From NCBI GenBank assembly GCA_965284365.1, contig OZ260079.1, positions 1,178,001 through 1,242,000 of the forward strand: a stretch of 64,000 bases of DNA. The letters run 5' to 3'. Positions 8,545 to 16,537 of the stretch are shown piece after piece. The first letter of the stretch is position 1, and every line of letters starts with the position of its first letter. Made by a program: the position numbers and the translations under genes. The DNA comes from Phragmitibacter sp965284365 (GTDB lineage Bacteria; Verrucomicrobiota; Verrucomicrobiia; Verrucomicrobiales; Verrucomicrobiaceae). Below the pieces are notes generated by a model, which was not told where the DNA came from, searched no databases, and saw only the letters and a program-made list of their open reading frames with translations.

Positions 8545-11022
8545 TCATTCCGGTATCCAGAGAATACCCACTGCGCTCACAGTGATGTTCTTTTTCACCG
8601 GCGTCATCTTGGCCGTTTCGAACACCAGCGTGTTGGGATCATATTGATCGATGATCTTCTGTTTGGCCTCGCTGAATTGCTGATCGAGTTCGCGAATCTT
8701 TGCTTCGATCTGCTCGGCTTCTTCTTCGGCATTGCCGACGTCTTTCGATTCACGCCAGACGGAACCGACTTTATTAATCGTGGTGGAGCTAACCAGACCG
8801 CCTCGGCTCTTGCGTCCAAACAACGAACCCAAAATGCCCGCGCCGACGGTCATGATGGTGGAGAGCTTGGCGGAACTGGCTTGCGATTTTTGGGTATCCA
8901 CTTTTTGCATCGCCTTGTTGTATCGGTTCTTGAGCGTCTCCACCTGCTTGGCCATATCAGCGCGCAGTTCCTCCACCGCCTTGTCCCGCAGTTCGCGGGC
9001 AGTCTGTGTGACACGAATGCGAAAGTCCGCCACACTCTCACCGAAGTTGGAATAAGCATCCAGCAGCGGGCTATGGGTGATCTCCGCCTGATAGTTGGCG
9101 TAAACCCAATCCGCAAACGGACGGGATTGCGCTTTATAAACGCTCTCCTTCAGCATGGCGTTGGGCAACTCCGAGAAGGATGCGCCGTCAGCCGGAGCTT
9201 TGTCGAATTGCGATACCTCGGCGTTCCGCGGGATTTCCACAAAGGCATCCCAATTTACCTTGGCCTCGTCCGCGTCGATTTCATTGGCCACGGTGACAGT
9301 TGTTTTGCCGTTGAGCTTTTTCTTGGGATCGATGTAGAGAACCGTCGCGGAGCGGAGAAGCGCCGGTCGGTAAGTGCTTCCTGCGCTGCCACCTTTCTGG
9401 AAATACTCGACCGCGATGTCAGGCAGCTTCGGACGGATCTGGTTGCCGCTGCTTTCGCTCTCCTCACCATCACCGCCGGGTGGCAGGAAGCCAGCGTCTT
9501 CGCTATCCGTTGCCTCCTCCTCTGAGACAGCCGCTTTCCGTCCAACCTTTTTAGCGCCACCTGTGGACCGTTTTTTGGTGTCCGCAGCGAATTCACTTCG
9601 CTTGGGATCCATGAGTTCCTTGATCTGATTGCGGCTCAACGGTCCTCGCAAATAGGTCATGATCCATCTGACGTTGAAAACCACAGGCCCATCCTCGTGA
9701 ACATTGTTCATGAGGAAGACGCGATTCCCCAAGGCTGAGAGAAGTTTCTCAATGTCTGCACGATTGAAGCCAGCGTTCTGAGAAGTGGCCGCTCCTTCGA
9801 GGCCGTCGAGCACGCGAGCCTTGTCGCGCTCGGTTTGCAATCGCCCGAGCCACCAAGTGCCGATGTTTGAAAGCGCCTTGTAATCCAAGTCCACGGGATT
9901 CTGGGTGGCCAACAAGATACCAAGACCAAAAGCGCGTGCCTGCTTCAGCAGGATCATCATGGGCTTCTTGCTAGGCGGGTTTGCCGTCGGTGGCAAGTAG
10001 CCGAAAATTTCATCCATGTAGAGGATGGCACGGAGGCTGGTGGTGCCGCTTTGGGCACGCATCCAGGAGAGTGTCTGGTTCAAGAGCAGGCTGACGAAGA
10101 ACATGCGCTGTTCATCGCTGAGATGAGCAATGGAGAAGATGCTCACGCGAGGCTTACCCTCGGGCGAGTAGAGCATCTTCTGTATATCCAGCGGCACCCC
10201 TTCAAGCCATGCCGCAAAACTTGGGGATGCGATGAGGTTGTTGAGCTTCATCGCCAGATCCATGCGCTTCTTTTCAGACAGGAATTCATTCACGGCCACG
10301 ACTCCAATCTTCTTGAAGGGCGGTTGCTGAACCATTTGCACGAGAGTCTCCAAAGTGACTCCCTGTCTCTTGGTCCAGCAGGTGCTGAAGATGTTTGAAA
10401 GCAGAATGTGCTCGGGAGATTGCACGGGGTCTCCTTCCACACCGGCCAGACTCAGCAAGCTGGTGGCAGTGCTCTCAACTCGCTCATTGAATATCTCTGT
10501 GTCCTCCAGCACCTCTGGAGTAGGCGCATCCAGTGAAGCGATAATGCTGACAGGAATTCCGGCGTTGCTGCCAGGGGTAAAGACATTGATGTCCGTCTTG
10601 CTTCTAAGGGCTTTGACACGATCCGCGCTTTGTCCCCAATCTCCGAGCCCCTTAGCCCACGTCTTCGCCTGCGCGTCGGCAAACTCCAGGACGGTCTGGC
10701 CTTTCTTACGCGCATCTTCTTCATTCACCCAAGGTTCGAATTCCTGGGCGCTGAGATTGGGAAAGGTAAGAAGGAAATTTGCGATATCACCCTTTGGGTC
10801 GATGGCGATCACCGGAATTCCATCCATGGCGGCTTCTTCCAGCAAGGCAAGGCAGAGACCGGTCTTGCCAGAGCCTGTCATGCCAAGCACCACTCCATGA
10901 GTCACGAGGTCCTTGGAATCATAGAGGACCAAGTCGTCCTGTAGCGCTTTTGTCTTGATGTCGTACCCACGCCCTAAATAAAAGGCGCCCGGGAGTTCGT
11001 AAGTTTCGGGTTTGATTTCCAT
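8545..11022 (-). CDS. HerA/FtsK-superfamily ATP-binding protein (DUF87-like)
   Basis: An 825-residue ATPase. Walker A GMTGSGKT lies near residues 47-54 and is followed by VIAIDPKGD. Walker B is ILYMDEIFGYLPP. A sensor/arginine region ATQNPVDLDYKAL is followed by WWLGRLQTERDKARV. This is the HerA-like translocase core. A basic/acidic linker (roughly residues 510-570, rich in K, E, S and G) precedes a C-terminal half with a coiled coil (about 690-740) and a Gly-rich GILGSLFGRKSRGG segment. The ATG at 11020-11022 (MEIKPETYELPG) is chosen because it begins the conserved domain; an earlier in-frame ATG adds 24 unconserved residues. No NurA or defence gene is adjacent. Substrate (DNA or protein) is unknown. 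Confidence 0.72.
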   Translation of the reverse strand: MEIKPETYELPGAFYLGRGYDIKTKALQDDLVLYDSKDLVTHGVVLGMTGSGKTGLCLALLEEAAMDGIPVIAIDPKGDIANFLLTFPNLSAQEFEPWVNEEDARKKGQTVLEFADAQAKTWAKGLGDWGQSADRVKALRSKTDINVFTPGSNAGIPVSIIASLDAPTPEVLEDTEIFNERVESTATSLLSLAGVEGDPVQSPEHILLSNIFSTCWTKRQGVTLETLVQMVQQPPFKKIGVVAVNEFLSEKKRMDLAMKLNNLIASPSFAAWLEGVPLDIQKMLYSPEGKPRVSIFSIAHLSDEQRMFFVSLLLNQTLSWMRAQSGTTSLRAILYMDEIFGYLPPTANPPSKKPMMILLKQARAFGLGILLATQNPVDLDYKALSNIGTWWLGRLQTERDKARVLDGLEGAATSQNAGFNRADIEKLLSALGNRVFLMNNVHEDGPVVFNVRWIMTYLRGPLSRNQIKELMDPKRSEFAADTKKRSTGGAKKVGRKAAVSEEEATDSEDAGFLPPGGDGEESESSGNQIRPKLPDIAVEYFQKGGSAGSTYRPALLRSATVLYIDPKKKLNGKTTVTVANEIDADEAKVNWDAFVEIPRNAEVSQFDKAPADGASFSELPNAMLKESVYKAQSRPFADWVYANYQAEITHSPLLDAYSNFGESVADFRIRVTQTARELRDKAVEELRADMAKQVETLKNRYNKAMQKVDTQKSQASSAKLSTIMTVGAGILGSLFGRKSRGGLVSSTTINKVGSVWRESKDVGNAEEEAEQIEAKIRELDQQFSEAKQKIIDQYDPNTLVFETAKMTPVKKNITVSAVGILWIPE

Positions 11023-11095
11023 GCGAAGAACCTGTGCCGGGTCGTATCGGCAAGTGATCAATGCTGGTTTATACACAAATGCGTCCTGACACAAG

Positions 11096-11121
11096 AAAAG
11101 GCGCGTGGAACTCCACGCGCC
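11096..11121 (-). terminator. Rho-independent terminator of trxA
   Basis: A perfect 9-bp stem (GGCGCGTGG / CCACGCGCC, 11100-11108 with 11113-11121) has loop AACT. On the minus strand it is followed by TTTT and further Ts. It lies 52 bp beyond the trxA stop. A second, weaker imperfect hairpin (AAAGGG...CCCTTT, 11141-11163) lies between stop and terminator. Confidence 0.8.
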
Positions 11122-11173
11122 TTCAAAAATTTAGAACTGTAAAGGGACTGAGACAGCCCTTTTAAGAGATGCC

Positions 11174-11500
11174 TTACAGCGCCTGTAGTTTGCGCAGAAT
11201 AGCATCCTTGGACTGGACCCCCACCACGACGTCCTTCTGCTCTCCGTCTTTGAAGAACACCAGCATCGGGATGGAACGCACATTGAATTGCGCAGCCAGG
11301 TTGGTGGCTTCATCCACATTAACTTTGCCCACTTTCACTTTGCCTTCCTGCTCTTTGGCAAGTTCTTCAAGGATAGGAGTCAACATCCGGCACGGGCCGC
11401 ACCACTCCGCCCAAAAGTCCACGACGACAGGGACGCTGGAATTCTTCACCTCTTCGGTGAAGTTGTCTTCGGTCAGGGTTACAAGGTGCTCGCTAGCCAT
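11174..11500 (-). CDS. trxA: thioredoxin
   Basis: A 108-residue classical thioredoxin, a cytosolic dithiol-disulfide oxidoreductase reduced by thioredoxin reductase. The active site WAEWCGPCRML is near residues 28-38. The conserved cis-Pro is in VRSIPMLVFFKDGE, and a C-terminal helix completes the fold. Length is standard. It is monocistronic: its own terminator lies downstream, and a possible terminator of the next minus-strand unit lies upstream. Confidence 0.96.
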   Translation of the reverse strand: MASEHLVTLTEDNFTEEVKNSSVPVVVDFWAEWCGPCRMLTPILEELAKEQEGKVKVGKVNVDEATNLAAQFNVRSIPMLVFFKDGEQKDVVVGVQSKDAILRKLQAL

Positions 11501-11634
11501 TTTGATTGATTGGATTGTTCAGTGTGGATTACGGATGCACCGTGGCAGGCGGACGCCAGGAATCAAATGGAAACGTACGGCTTCCTGGGCAGCGGGGTGA
11601 ATGCCGAGCCTTTCCTAATCATCTAAAATGAAGA

Positions 11635-11663
11635 GGCGGCCAGAGGATTCACCACTGGCCGCC
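11635..11663 (-). terminator. strong hairpin, possible terminator of the Pro/Ala-rich protein unit
   Basis: A perfect 9-bp stem GGCGGCCAG / CTGGCCGCC (11635-11643 with 11655-11663) has an 11-base loop, located 26 bp past the small ORF stop at 11689. The following minus-strand sequence is only moderately T-rich (CTCTTCATTTT). It could be a weak terminator or a 3'-stabilising structure. Confidence 0.5.
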
Positions 11664-11688
11664 TAAAATACTGATTTTATCGAACGCT

Positions 11689-11772
11689 CTACCCGATGGA
11701 ATTACGCGTCAGGATATTGACGGCCAGGATGGCAATCGAGAGAAGGAAAAGGACCCAGGCAAGAATAGGCAT
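11689..11772 (-). CDS. possible 27-residue single-helix membrane peptide
   Basis: A complete short frame, ATG (11770-11772) to TAG (11689-11691), encodes 27 residues. It starts MPILAWVLFLLSIAILAVN and ends LTRNSIG, so it is almost entirely one membrane helix with a short polar tail. It begins 30 bp after the stop of the Pro/Ala-rich membrane protein on the same strand and is followed by a strong hairpin at 11635-11663. No good Shine-Dalgarno sequence is visible, which lowers confidence. If translated it would be an inner-membrane micropeptide, perhaps acting with the single-helix protein upstream. No known family is recognised. Confidence 0.45.
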   Translation of the reverse strand: MPILAWVLFLLSIAILAVNILTRNSIG

Positions 11773-11802
11773 GTGCGTGACTCTGTTGAGGTAATAAAAT
11801 GG

Positions 11803-13125
11803 TTATTCGTATTTGCTGGTGTACTTCTTCAGCTCATCACCGAACGACGAAGTGTAACCACCCGTTGAGGAAGCCTTTTCCCACTTGGGGACTTCCCTTG
11901 CCGGAACCATGATGGCGGTGGACTCACCTTTCAGAGCGGAAAACAAATTGAACTTGTCCGGCGCAATGGTGAGGAAGCTCATGAACACCAACACGACAGC
12001 TAACACGGAGCAGACCACCGCAAGTGGGGTAAGACCCGCTTCGGGATCCTTCTCTTCGTAGAGAGGAGCGTTATCCAGAGAAGGAGCGGTCTTTTTGACC
12101 GGCGCGCTCATCGGAGTAGAGATGGCCGAGCCTGCGGCAGCGCCGGCGCCAATCCCTTTGTTCATGGGAGCGGTGCCGCCTTTGGTGAGAACGGTAGTTG
12201 CTTTGGGGAGAGCTTGCGTGCCCCCAGCACCTTGATTCAAAGGTGCGGTTCCAGTGGCGCCAGGAGCCATCGGACGTGGTCCGGAAGGACCAGGGCCCTT
12301 TGCCAAAGGCACGGTAGGGGCGCCTGCTTCCATCTTGGGAGCGCTCGGAGGAGCACTCGGGGCCAAGGGACGTGGAGTCGGAGCGGCTGGCGCACCGGGA
12401 GGCCTAGGAGCAACTACGGCTCCAGGTGCTGGCGAGGCGCTGGGGGCACCGGGGGGACGTGGGGCAGCAGGCGCCGCAGGTGCACCTGCAGGGCGGGGAG
12501 CTGAGGGAGCGACGGGGCCCTTTGAGAGAGGCACGGTCGGAGACATGGGGGCCGAAGGTGGCGCGCCGGGGCGAGGTGGCGGTGCGGGAGCACCGGCAGG
12601 ACGAGGAGGAGGAGTTGGGGCGCCGGGAGGGCGAGGAGCCCCAGGAGGAGTCGGGCGTGCGGGGGCAACCGGAGAGGCTGGCAGCGACACTGGAGAGGTG
12701 GCAGCATCCAATTTCACGTAGGCTGTTGCACGGGACGCAGGAGGCGCAATCGGCGCTGGAGGCAAATGCACCTGCGTGGTTTGAGCACGGGCAGCTGGAG
12801 GCGGCAATGGCGCGCTCGGAAGCTGAATCGGGGAAGTCGCCTTGCTGGCAACCCCACCTGTCGTAGGAATGACCACGGGAGACGTGGCGCGCGCCGAAGC
12901 ACCCGCAGGGGTGGTCGAAGTCGTCATCGGTAACACCACTGGCGTGGTCGAAGGCCTGGCAGGTGGCGGAGAAATTGGGCCCGTAACTTCCTTAGGTTGA
13001 GTCAATCCCGCACCTGGCCGCGCCCGAAGCGTGATACGCACAGTTTCTTTTTTCAAGGGCACTCCGGCCGTTTTCCCTGATGGGTTCGGTGGAGGTGTAG
13101 GCTGGGTCTTATTGATCTCGCTCAT
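11803..13125 (-). CDS. Pro/Ala-rich, mostly disordered single-pass membrane protein
   Basis: A 440-residue protein. After an N-terminal basic motif (KKETVRITLRARPGAG), about 300 residues are Pro, Ala, Gly, Ser and Thr with almost no other residue types. The low-complexity part is not random. Near the N-terminus there is a run of units like TTPVVLP, TSPVVIP, TSPIQLP and TSPVSLP. Further on come TVPLSKGP, TVPLAKGP, TAPLNQG and TAPMNKG. A single membrane helix (LTPLAVVCSVLAVVLVFMSF) near residue 375 is followed by a 50-residue charged C-terminal tail. The ATG at 13123-13125 (MSEINKTQP) is the start. It is probably a cytosolic disordered tether or scaffold anchored in the inner membrane. No enzymatic domain is seen. 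Confidence 0.7.
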   Translation of the reverse strand: MSEINKTQPTPPPNPSGKTAGVPLKKETVRITLRARPGAGLTQPKEVTGPISPPPARPSTTPVVLPMTTSTTPAGASARATSPVVIPTTGGVASKATSPIQLPSAPLPPPAARAQTTQVHLPPAPIAPPASRATAYVKLDAATSPVSLPASPVAPARPTPPGAPRPPGAPTPPPRPAGAPAPPPRPGAPPSAPMSPTVPLSKGPVAPSAPRPAGAPAAPAAPRPPGAPSASPAPGAVVAPRPPGAPAAPTPRPLAPSAPPSAPKMEAGAPTVPLAKGPGPSGPRPMAPGATGTAPLNQGAGGTQALPKATTVLTKGGTAPMNKGIGAGAAAGSAISTPMSAPVKKTAPSLDNAPLYEEKDPEAGLTPLAVVCSVLAVVLVFMSFLTIAPDKFNLFSALKGESTAIMVPAREVPKWEKASSTGGYTSSFGDELKKYTSKYE

Positions 13126-13295
13126 GATCAAGGATGGAATTCAGGTCGTAAAAAGGGGGCTGGAAGAAGAAAATTCAATCGAGATTAGCGGGATTGGACA
13201 ACTTGAGTCAATAGGTTTCCAAATTTTCCAGTAGGAACTTTTGCTTGCCACGCCCTGAGGGTGAAACCATCCTGAACGCCCTCATTCGCAAGCAC

Positions 13296-14258
13296 ATGAA
13301 TATTCTCGTTACCGGCGGCGCCGGCTTCATCGGATCTCACACCGTCGAGTACCTTCTGGGTCAGGGCCATCGCGTCCATGTGCTGGACAATTTTAACGAT
13401 TATTACGATCCGGCCATCAAAGCTGAGAACCTCAAGGCCGTGGCAGACCAAATCACTCTGCACCAGGGCGACCTGCGTGATCCCGCCTTTGTCGAGTCCG
13501 TGTTCGCGAGTTCAGACCTCAATGCCGTGATTCATCTGGCGGCTCGCGCCGGTGTCCGCCCCTCCATCGAGCAGCCAGAGCTTTACATCGATACCAACAT
13601 CAAGGGCACCTTCTACCTGCTGGAGGCTTGCAAACGGCATGGCGTGAAGCGTTTTGTCTTTGCCAGCAGCAGCTCCGTTTACGGCGTGAACAAGAAGGTC
13701 CCGTTCGCTGAGGAGGATCCCATTCTGCAAACCATCTCGCCTTACGCCATGACGAAAATGGCTGGTGAGCAAATGTGCTCCAATTATGCCGCGCTTGCCG
13801 GCATCCGGACCACCTGTCTGCGATTTTTCACGGTTTACGGTCCCCGCCAGCGTCCGGACTTGGCCATCTCGAAGTTCACCCGGTTGATTTACGAAGGCCT
13901 GCCCATTGACCGCTACGGTGAAGGGAACACGGCGCGCGACTACACTTTCATCAGCGACATCGTTCAGGGGATCTACGCGGCGCTGTTGTTTGAAAACGGA
14001 CCGTTGTGCAGCATCTTCAATCTTGGTGGCTCCCAGACGGTCACCCTGAACCAGATGATCAGCACGATCGAGTCAGCCTTGGGTAAAAAGGCCGTGATCA
14101 ATGCGATGCCGGAACAACCGGGCGACGTGCCTTTCACGAGCGCCGATGTGACGAAGGCCACGCAGTTGCTGAATTTCCAACCCAAGACGCATATCGATAC
14201 CGGGATTCCCGAGTTTGTGGCGTGGTGGCTGGAGATGCGAAAGCTGGGGCTCCGCTAG
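13296..14258 (+). CDS. NAD-dependent sugar-nucleotide epimerase (UDP-glucuronate 4-epimerase-like)
   Basis: A 320-residue extended short-chain dehydrogenase/reductase, cytosolic. The NAD-binding motif VTGGAGFIGSHTVEYLL lies at residues 5-21. The active-site Ser-Tyr-Lys is carried by FASSSSVYG and YAMTKMAGE. Substrate-side motifs RFFTVYGPRQRPD and GEGNTARDYTFISDIVQGI are those of UDP-glucuronate 4-epimerases, which supply UDP-galacturonate for surface polysaccharides. Related UDP-glucose or dTDP epimerases cannot be ruled out. The ATG at 13296 begins the conserved fold; an in-frame ATG at 13245 adds 17 unlikely residues. No polysaccharide cluster surrounds it. Confidence 0.88.
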   Translation: MNILVTGGAGFIGSHTVEYLLGQGHRVHVLDNFNDYYDPAIKAENLKAVADQITLHQGDLRDPAFVESVFASSDLNAVIHLAARAGVRPSIEQPELYIDTNIKGTFYLLEACKRHGVKRFVFASSSSVYGVNKKVPFAEEDPILQTISPYAMTKMAGEQMCSNYAALAGIRTTCLRFFTVYGPRQRPDLAISKFTRLIYEGLPIDRYGEGNTARDYTFISDIVQGIYAALLFENGPLCSIFNLGGSQTVTLNQMISTIESALGKKAVINAMPEQPGDVPFTSADVTKATQLLNFQPKTHIDTGIPEFVAWWLEMRKLGLR

Positions 14259-14343
14259 AAATTCGGAGTGATGCGTTTGGGGGCCAGGGAATGTGGCGAG
14301 TCATAACTCGCTAAGTTTCCACGTGATTAGGCGTTAATGCGGC

Positions 14344-15495
14344 ATGCATTTCCCGCTGAGCATCGTCACCATTCTCGCCCTAGGGGCCTCCGCTTACGCT
14401 CAGTCGCTGCTTCAACCGGTGATCGTCGGCGACATGATACCGATCGCCTCGACCCCGCTGGAATCGCTCGTTACGAAAGAGCCCGTAAAGCAGATTGCCG
14501 AGCCCGAGCCGGGGCAGTTTTACCTTTTCTTTGAAAGCGAGCCCTCGACGCCCGCGAAGAAAACTTCTAACGCCAAACCTGCGCCAGCGTCTGTCACGCG
14601 AGTGTATCACTCGACGGATCGGCAGAACTTCGGCGAAGCGGAAAAAAATGCTGACGCACTTCGGCTCGTCGCAAAATTTCCGATGGTCGGAGCGAAAGTC
14701 GTGAAGCACGACGGCAAATGGTTCATCGCCGGCCGACGGCCAGGCTCGAGCGATATGAGTGTCGCGCCACTCGAGTGGAAGCCGATCGCGAAGCCAGCCA
14801 CAGCGATTTCGCAAAAGCCGGGTGGCCATATCCGCGTCGCGCTCTACGACGACCCTGGCAGCTTTGGGAAAGGGGTCGCCAAGGTGAGCGAACAACTTGG
14901 ACGCTGCGATGACATTGAGGTGACGGTCCTAAACTCTGACGGGATTCGCTCGGGCTTGAGCGGTTACGATGTGGTCATCTTCACGGGTGGTAGCGGCAGC
15001 GCACAGGCAAACAGCATCGGCTTGCTCGGGCGCGAACAGGTGCGGCGATTCGTCGAGGCGGGTGGCGGCTACATCGGCATCTGCGCCGGCGCGTACCTCG
15101 CGTGTGATGGATATGCCTGGGGGGTCAAGGTGCTTGATGCGAAGACACCCTCGCCTAAATGGCTGCGCGGTAAAGCGCGCCTGGATGTCGAGGCGATGCC
15201 AGAGGCACAAAAGACGCTCGGTCTCCCGCAAAAAAGCGTGATCGTGTACGCTAATGGCCCCGTCCTGGCGCCGGGCAACAATCCTGATATCCCCGACTAC
15301 GAGCCGCTCGTGCTTTTCCGTTCTGAGACGGCGGAAAACGACAGTCCTGCAGGCTTGCAGATCAATTCGCCAGCTATGGTCCGCAGCGCCTTTGGCAAAG
15401 GACGGGTGATTGTAAGCAGTCCACATCCCGAGCAAACCGACGGGATGGAAAATTGGATCGAGCACGCCGTGCGAGCCGTTGCACCGGGGCCGTAG
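14344..15495 (+). CDS. secreted BPL_N-like (class I amidotransferase fold) protein
   Basis: A 383-residue exported protein. A signal peptide (residues 1-20, ending ASAYAQS) is followed by about 140 residues without a recognised domain. A C-terminal domain (about 160-380) resembles BPL_N, the glutamine-amidotransferase-like N-terminal domain of some biotin-protein ligases. Landmarks are YDVVIFTGGSGSAQANSIG, the nucleophile elbow GGYIGICAGAYLACDGY (Cys near 246) and the later GKGRVIVSSPHPEQTDG carrying a candidate catalytic His. The export signal argues against a role in biotin transfer; such proteins are usually uncharacterised periplasmic hydrolase-like proteins. It is a monocistronic gene. 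Confidence 0.7.
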   Translation: MHFPLSIVTILALGASAYAQSLLQPVIVGDMIPIASTPLESLVTKEPVKQIAEPEPGQFYLFFESEPSTPAKKTSNAKPAPASVTRVYHSTDRQNFGEAEKNADALRLVAKFPMVGAKVVKHDGKWFIAGRRPGSSDMSVAPLEWKPIAKPATAISQKPGGHIRVALYDDPGSFGKGVAKVSEQLGRCDDIEVTVLNSDGIRSGLSGYDVVIFTGGSGSAQANSIGLLGREQVRRFVEAGGGYIGICAGAYLACDGYAWGVKVLDAKTPSPKWLRGKARLDVEAMPEAQKTLGLPQKSVIVYANGPVLAPGNNPDIPDYEPLVLFRSETAENDSPAGLQINSPAMVRSAFGKGRVIVSSPHPEQTDGMENWIEHAVRAVAPGP

Positions 15496-15554
15496 CCGCG
15501 CCGCAGAACGAGATCGAACGCGCGGAAAGCATCATTTATAGCTGAGGCTCAGCG

Positions 15555-16436
15555 CTACGAAGCGCTCCGCTGCTGCTTCCGGTAGACGGATGGGGCCATG
15601 CCGAACTCCCGGACAAACCCTCGCGTGAAGGCACTGAAACTGGTGTATCCCACCATGAGCGCGATATCACTAACGCTCTCGCGCGAGGTTTTTAGCAGGA
15701 CGGCAGCCTTCTCCATGCGATGGCGGCGGAGGAACTCCGGAATGCTCATGCCCATCTGGGCCCCAAACATGCGGCTCAACTGGAAGGCGCCACAACCCAC
15801 TTCTGCGGCCAGCATCTCCAGGGTTGGCGGGTTCTCCAGATCCCTTTCCAACAGGAAGACAGCACGTTTCACCCGCTCATTGTTAACGGAGGCCCCGTCC
15901 GCTCGGGCTTTGGCAGGAGTGTTGGGTGAAAAAAACGCCAACGACATCAGTTCCAACGCCTTCGCTTGATGCCAGACCGGCAAGCAAGCTTCATAAGCCG
16001 GCGGCTGGCAAAGCTGCTGCGCGAGACTCAGGATGCCCATGGATGCCTGCGAGATGGACAGATGAGAAGACGTCTCTTCCTTGCGAACAGCCTGGAGAGT
16101 GCCGCGTAAGCCGGACCCGCCTCCCAGCGCCGTGAGAGACTCCACCCGGACTTCCAAAACCAAGGCGCGCTGTCTGCCGAAGCCCCACCACTGCGTCCCC
16201 CCTGAGGCGGCGACGATGGCAAGCTGCTGCCCCGCTAATGCACGTTTTTCTTCCCCATTGATCAACAACGAGGCGCCGCCCAGATTGATGATGAGAACCA
16301 GCGTGTCCGGTTCCAACATATTGTCCAAGCGCGTTTCGCGGCTGGCTATGCCACTCAGCAACTGCAATCTGAATCCATCCCGGTCCAGATGACCATGAAG
16401 GAATTGGAAATTGGGATTCTGAGTAGGGGAGATCAC
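15555..16436 (-). CDS. AraC-family transcriptional regulator
   Basis: A 293-residue regulator. The N-terminal half is a ligand-sensing cupin-like region (DTLVLIINLGGASLLINGEEK). The C-terminal double helix-turn-helix (about residues 195-290) shows LEMLAAEVGCGAFQLSRMFG and the second-helix signature ISDIALMVGY-like sequence (VSDIALMVGYTSFSAFTRGF). It probably responds to a small metabolite. It is transcribed divergently from the DUF58 operon starting at 16538 and convergently with the BPL_N gene. Which of these it controls cannot be told from sequence. Confidence 0.9.
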   Translation of the reverse strand: MISPTQNPNFQFLHGHLDRDGFRLQLLSGIASRETRLDNMLEPDTLVLIINLGGASLLINGEEKRALAGQQLAIVAASGGTQWWGFGRQRALVLEVRVESLTALGGGSGLRGTLQAVRKEETSSHLSISQASMGILSLAQQLCQPPAYEACLPVWHQAKALELMSLAFFSPNTPAKARADGASVNNERVKRAVFLLERDLENPPTLEMLAAEVGCGAFQLSRMFGAQMGMSIPEFLRRHRMEKAAVLLKTSRESVSDIALMVGYTSFSAFTRGFVREFGMAPSVYRKQQRSAS

Positions 16437-16537
16437 AAAACGTCACGCAACTGAGACTCAGTTGCAATCACGGTCAAGCGCTAATAATTGCTTCGTTCTC
16501 ATGCCAATGCTTATGTTAAGTGCCTTCCGGCCCCACC

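Noticed and set aside
8545..11022. HerA-like ATPase as part of an antiphage system
   Set aside because: No nuclease, sensor or other defence gene adjoins it; neighbours are pilT and trxA.
12200..12720. Repetitive GC-rich DNA suggesting a CRISPR-like or satellite repeat
   Set aside because: It is the coding sequence of a Pro/Ala-rich region; no constant repeat/spacer pattern exists.
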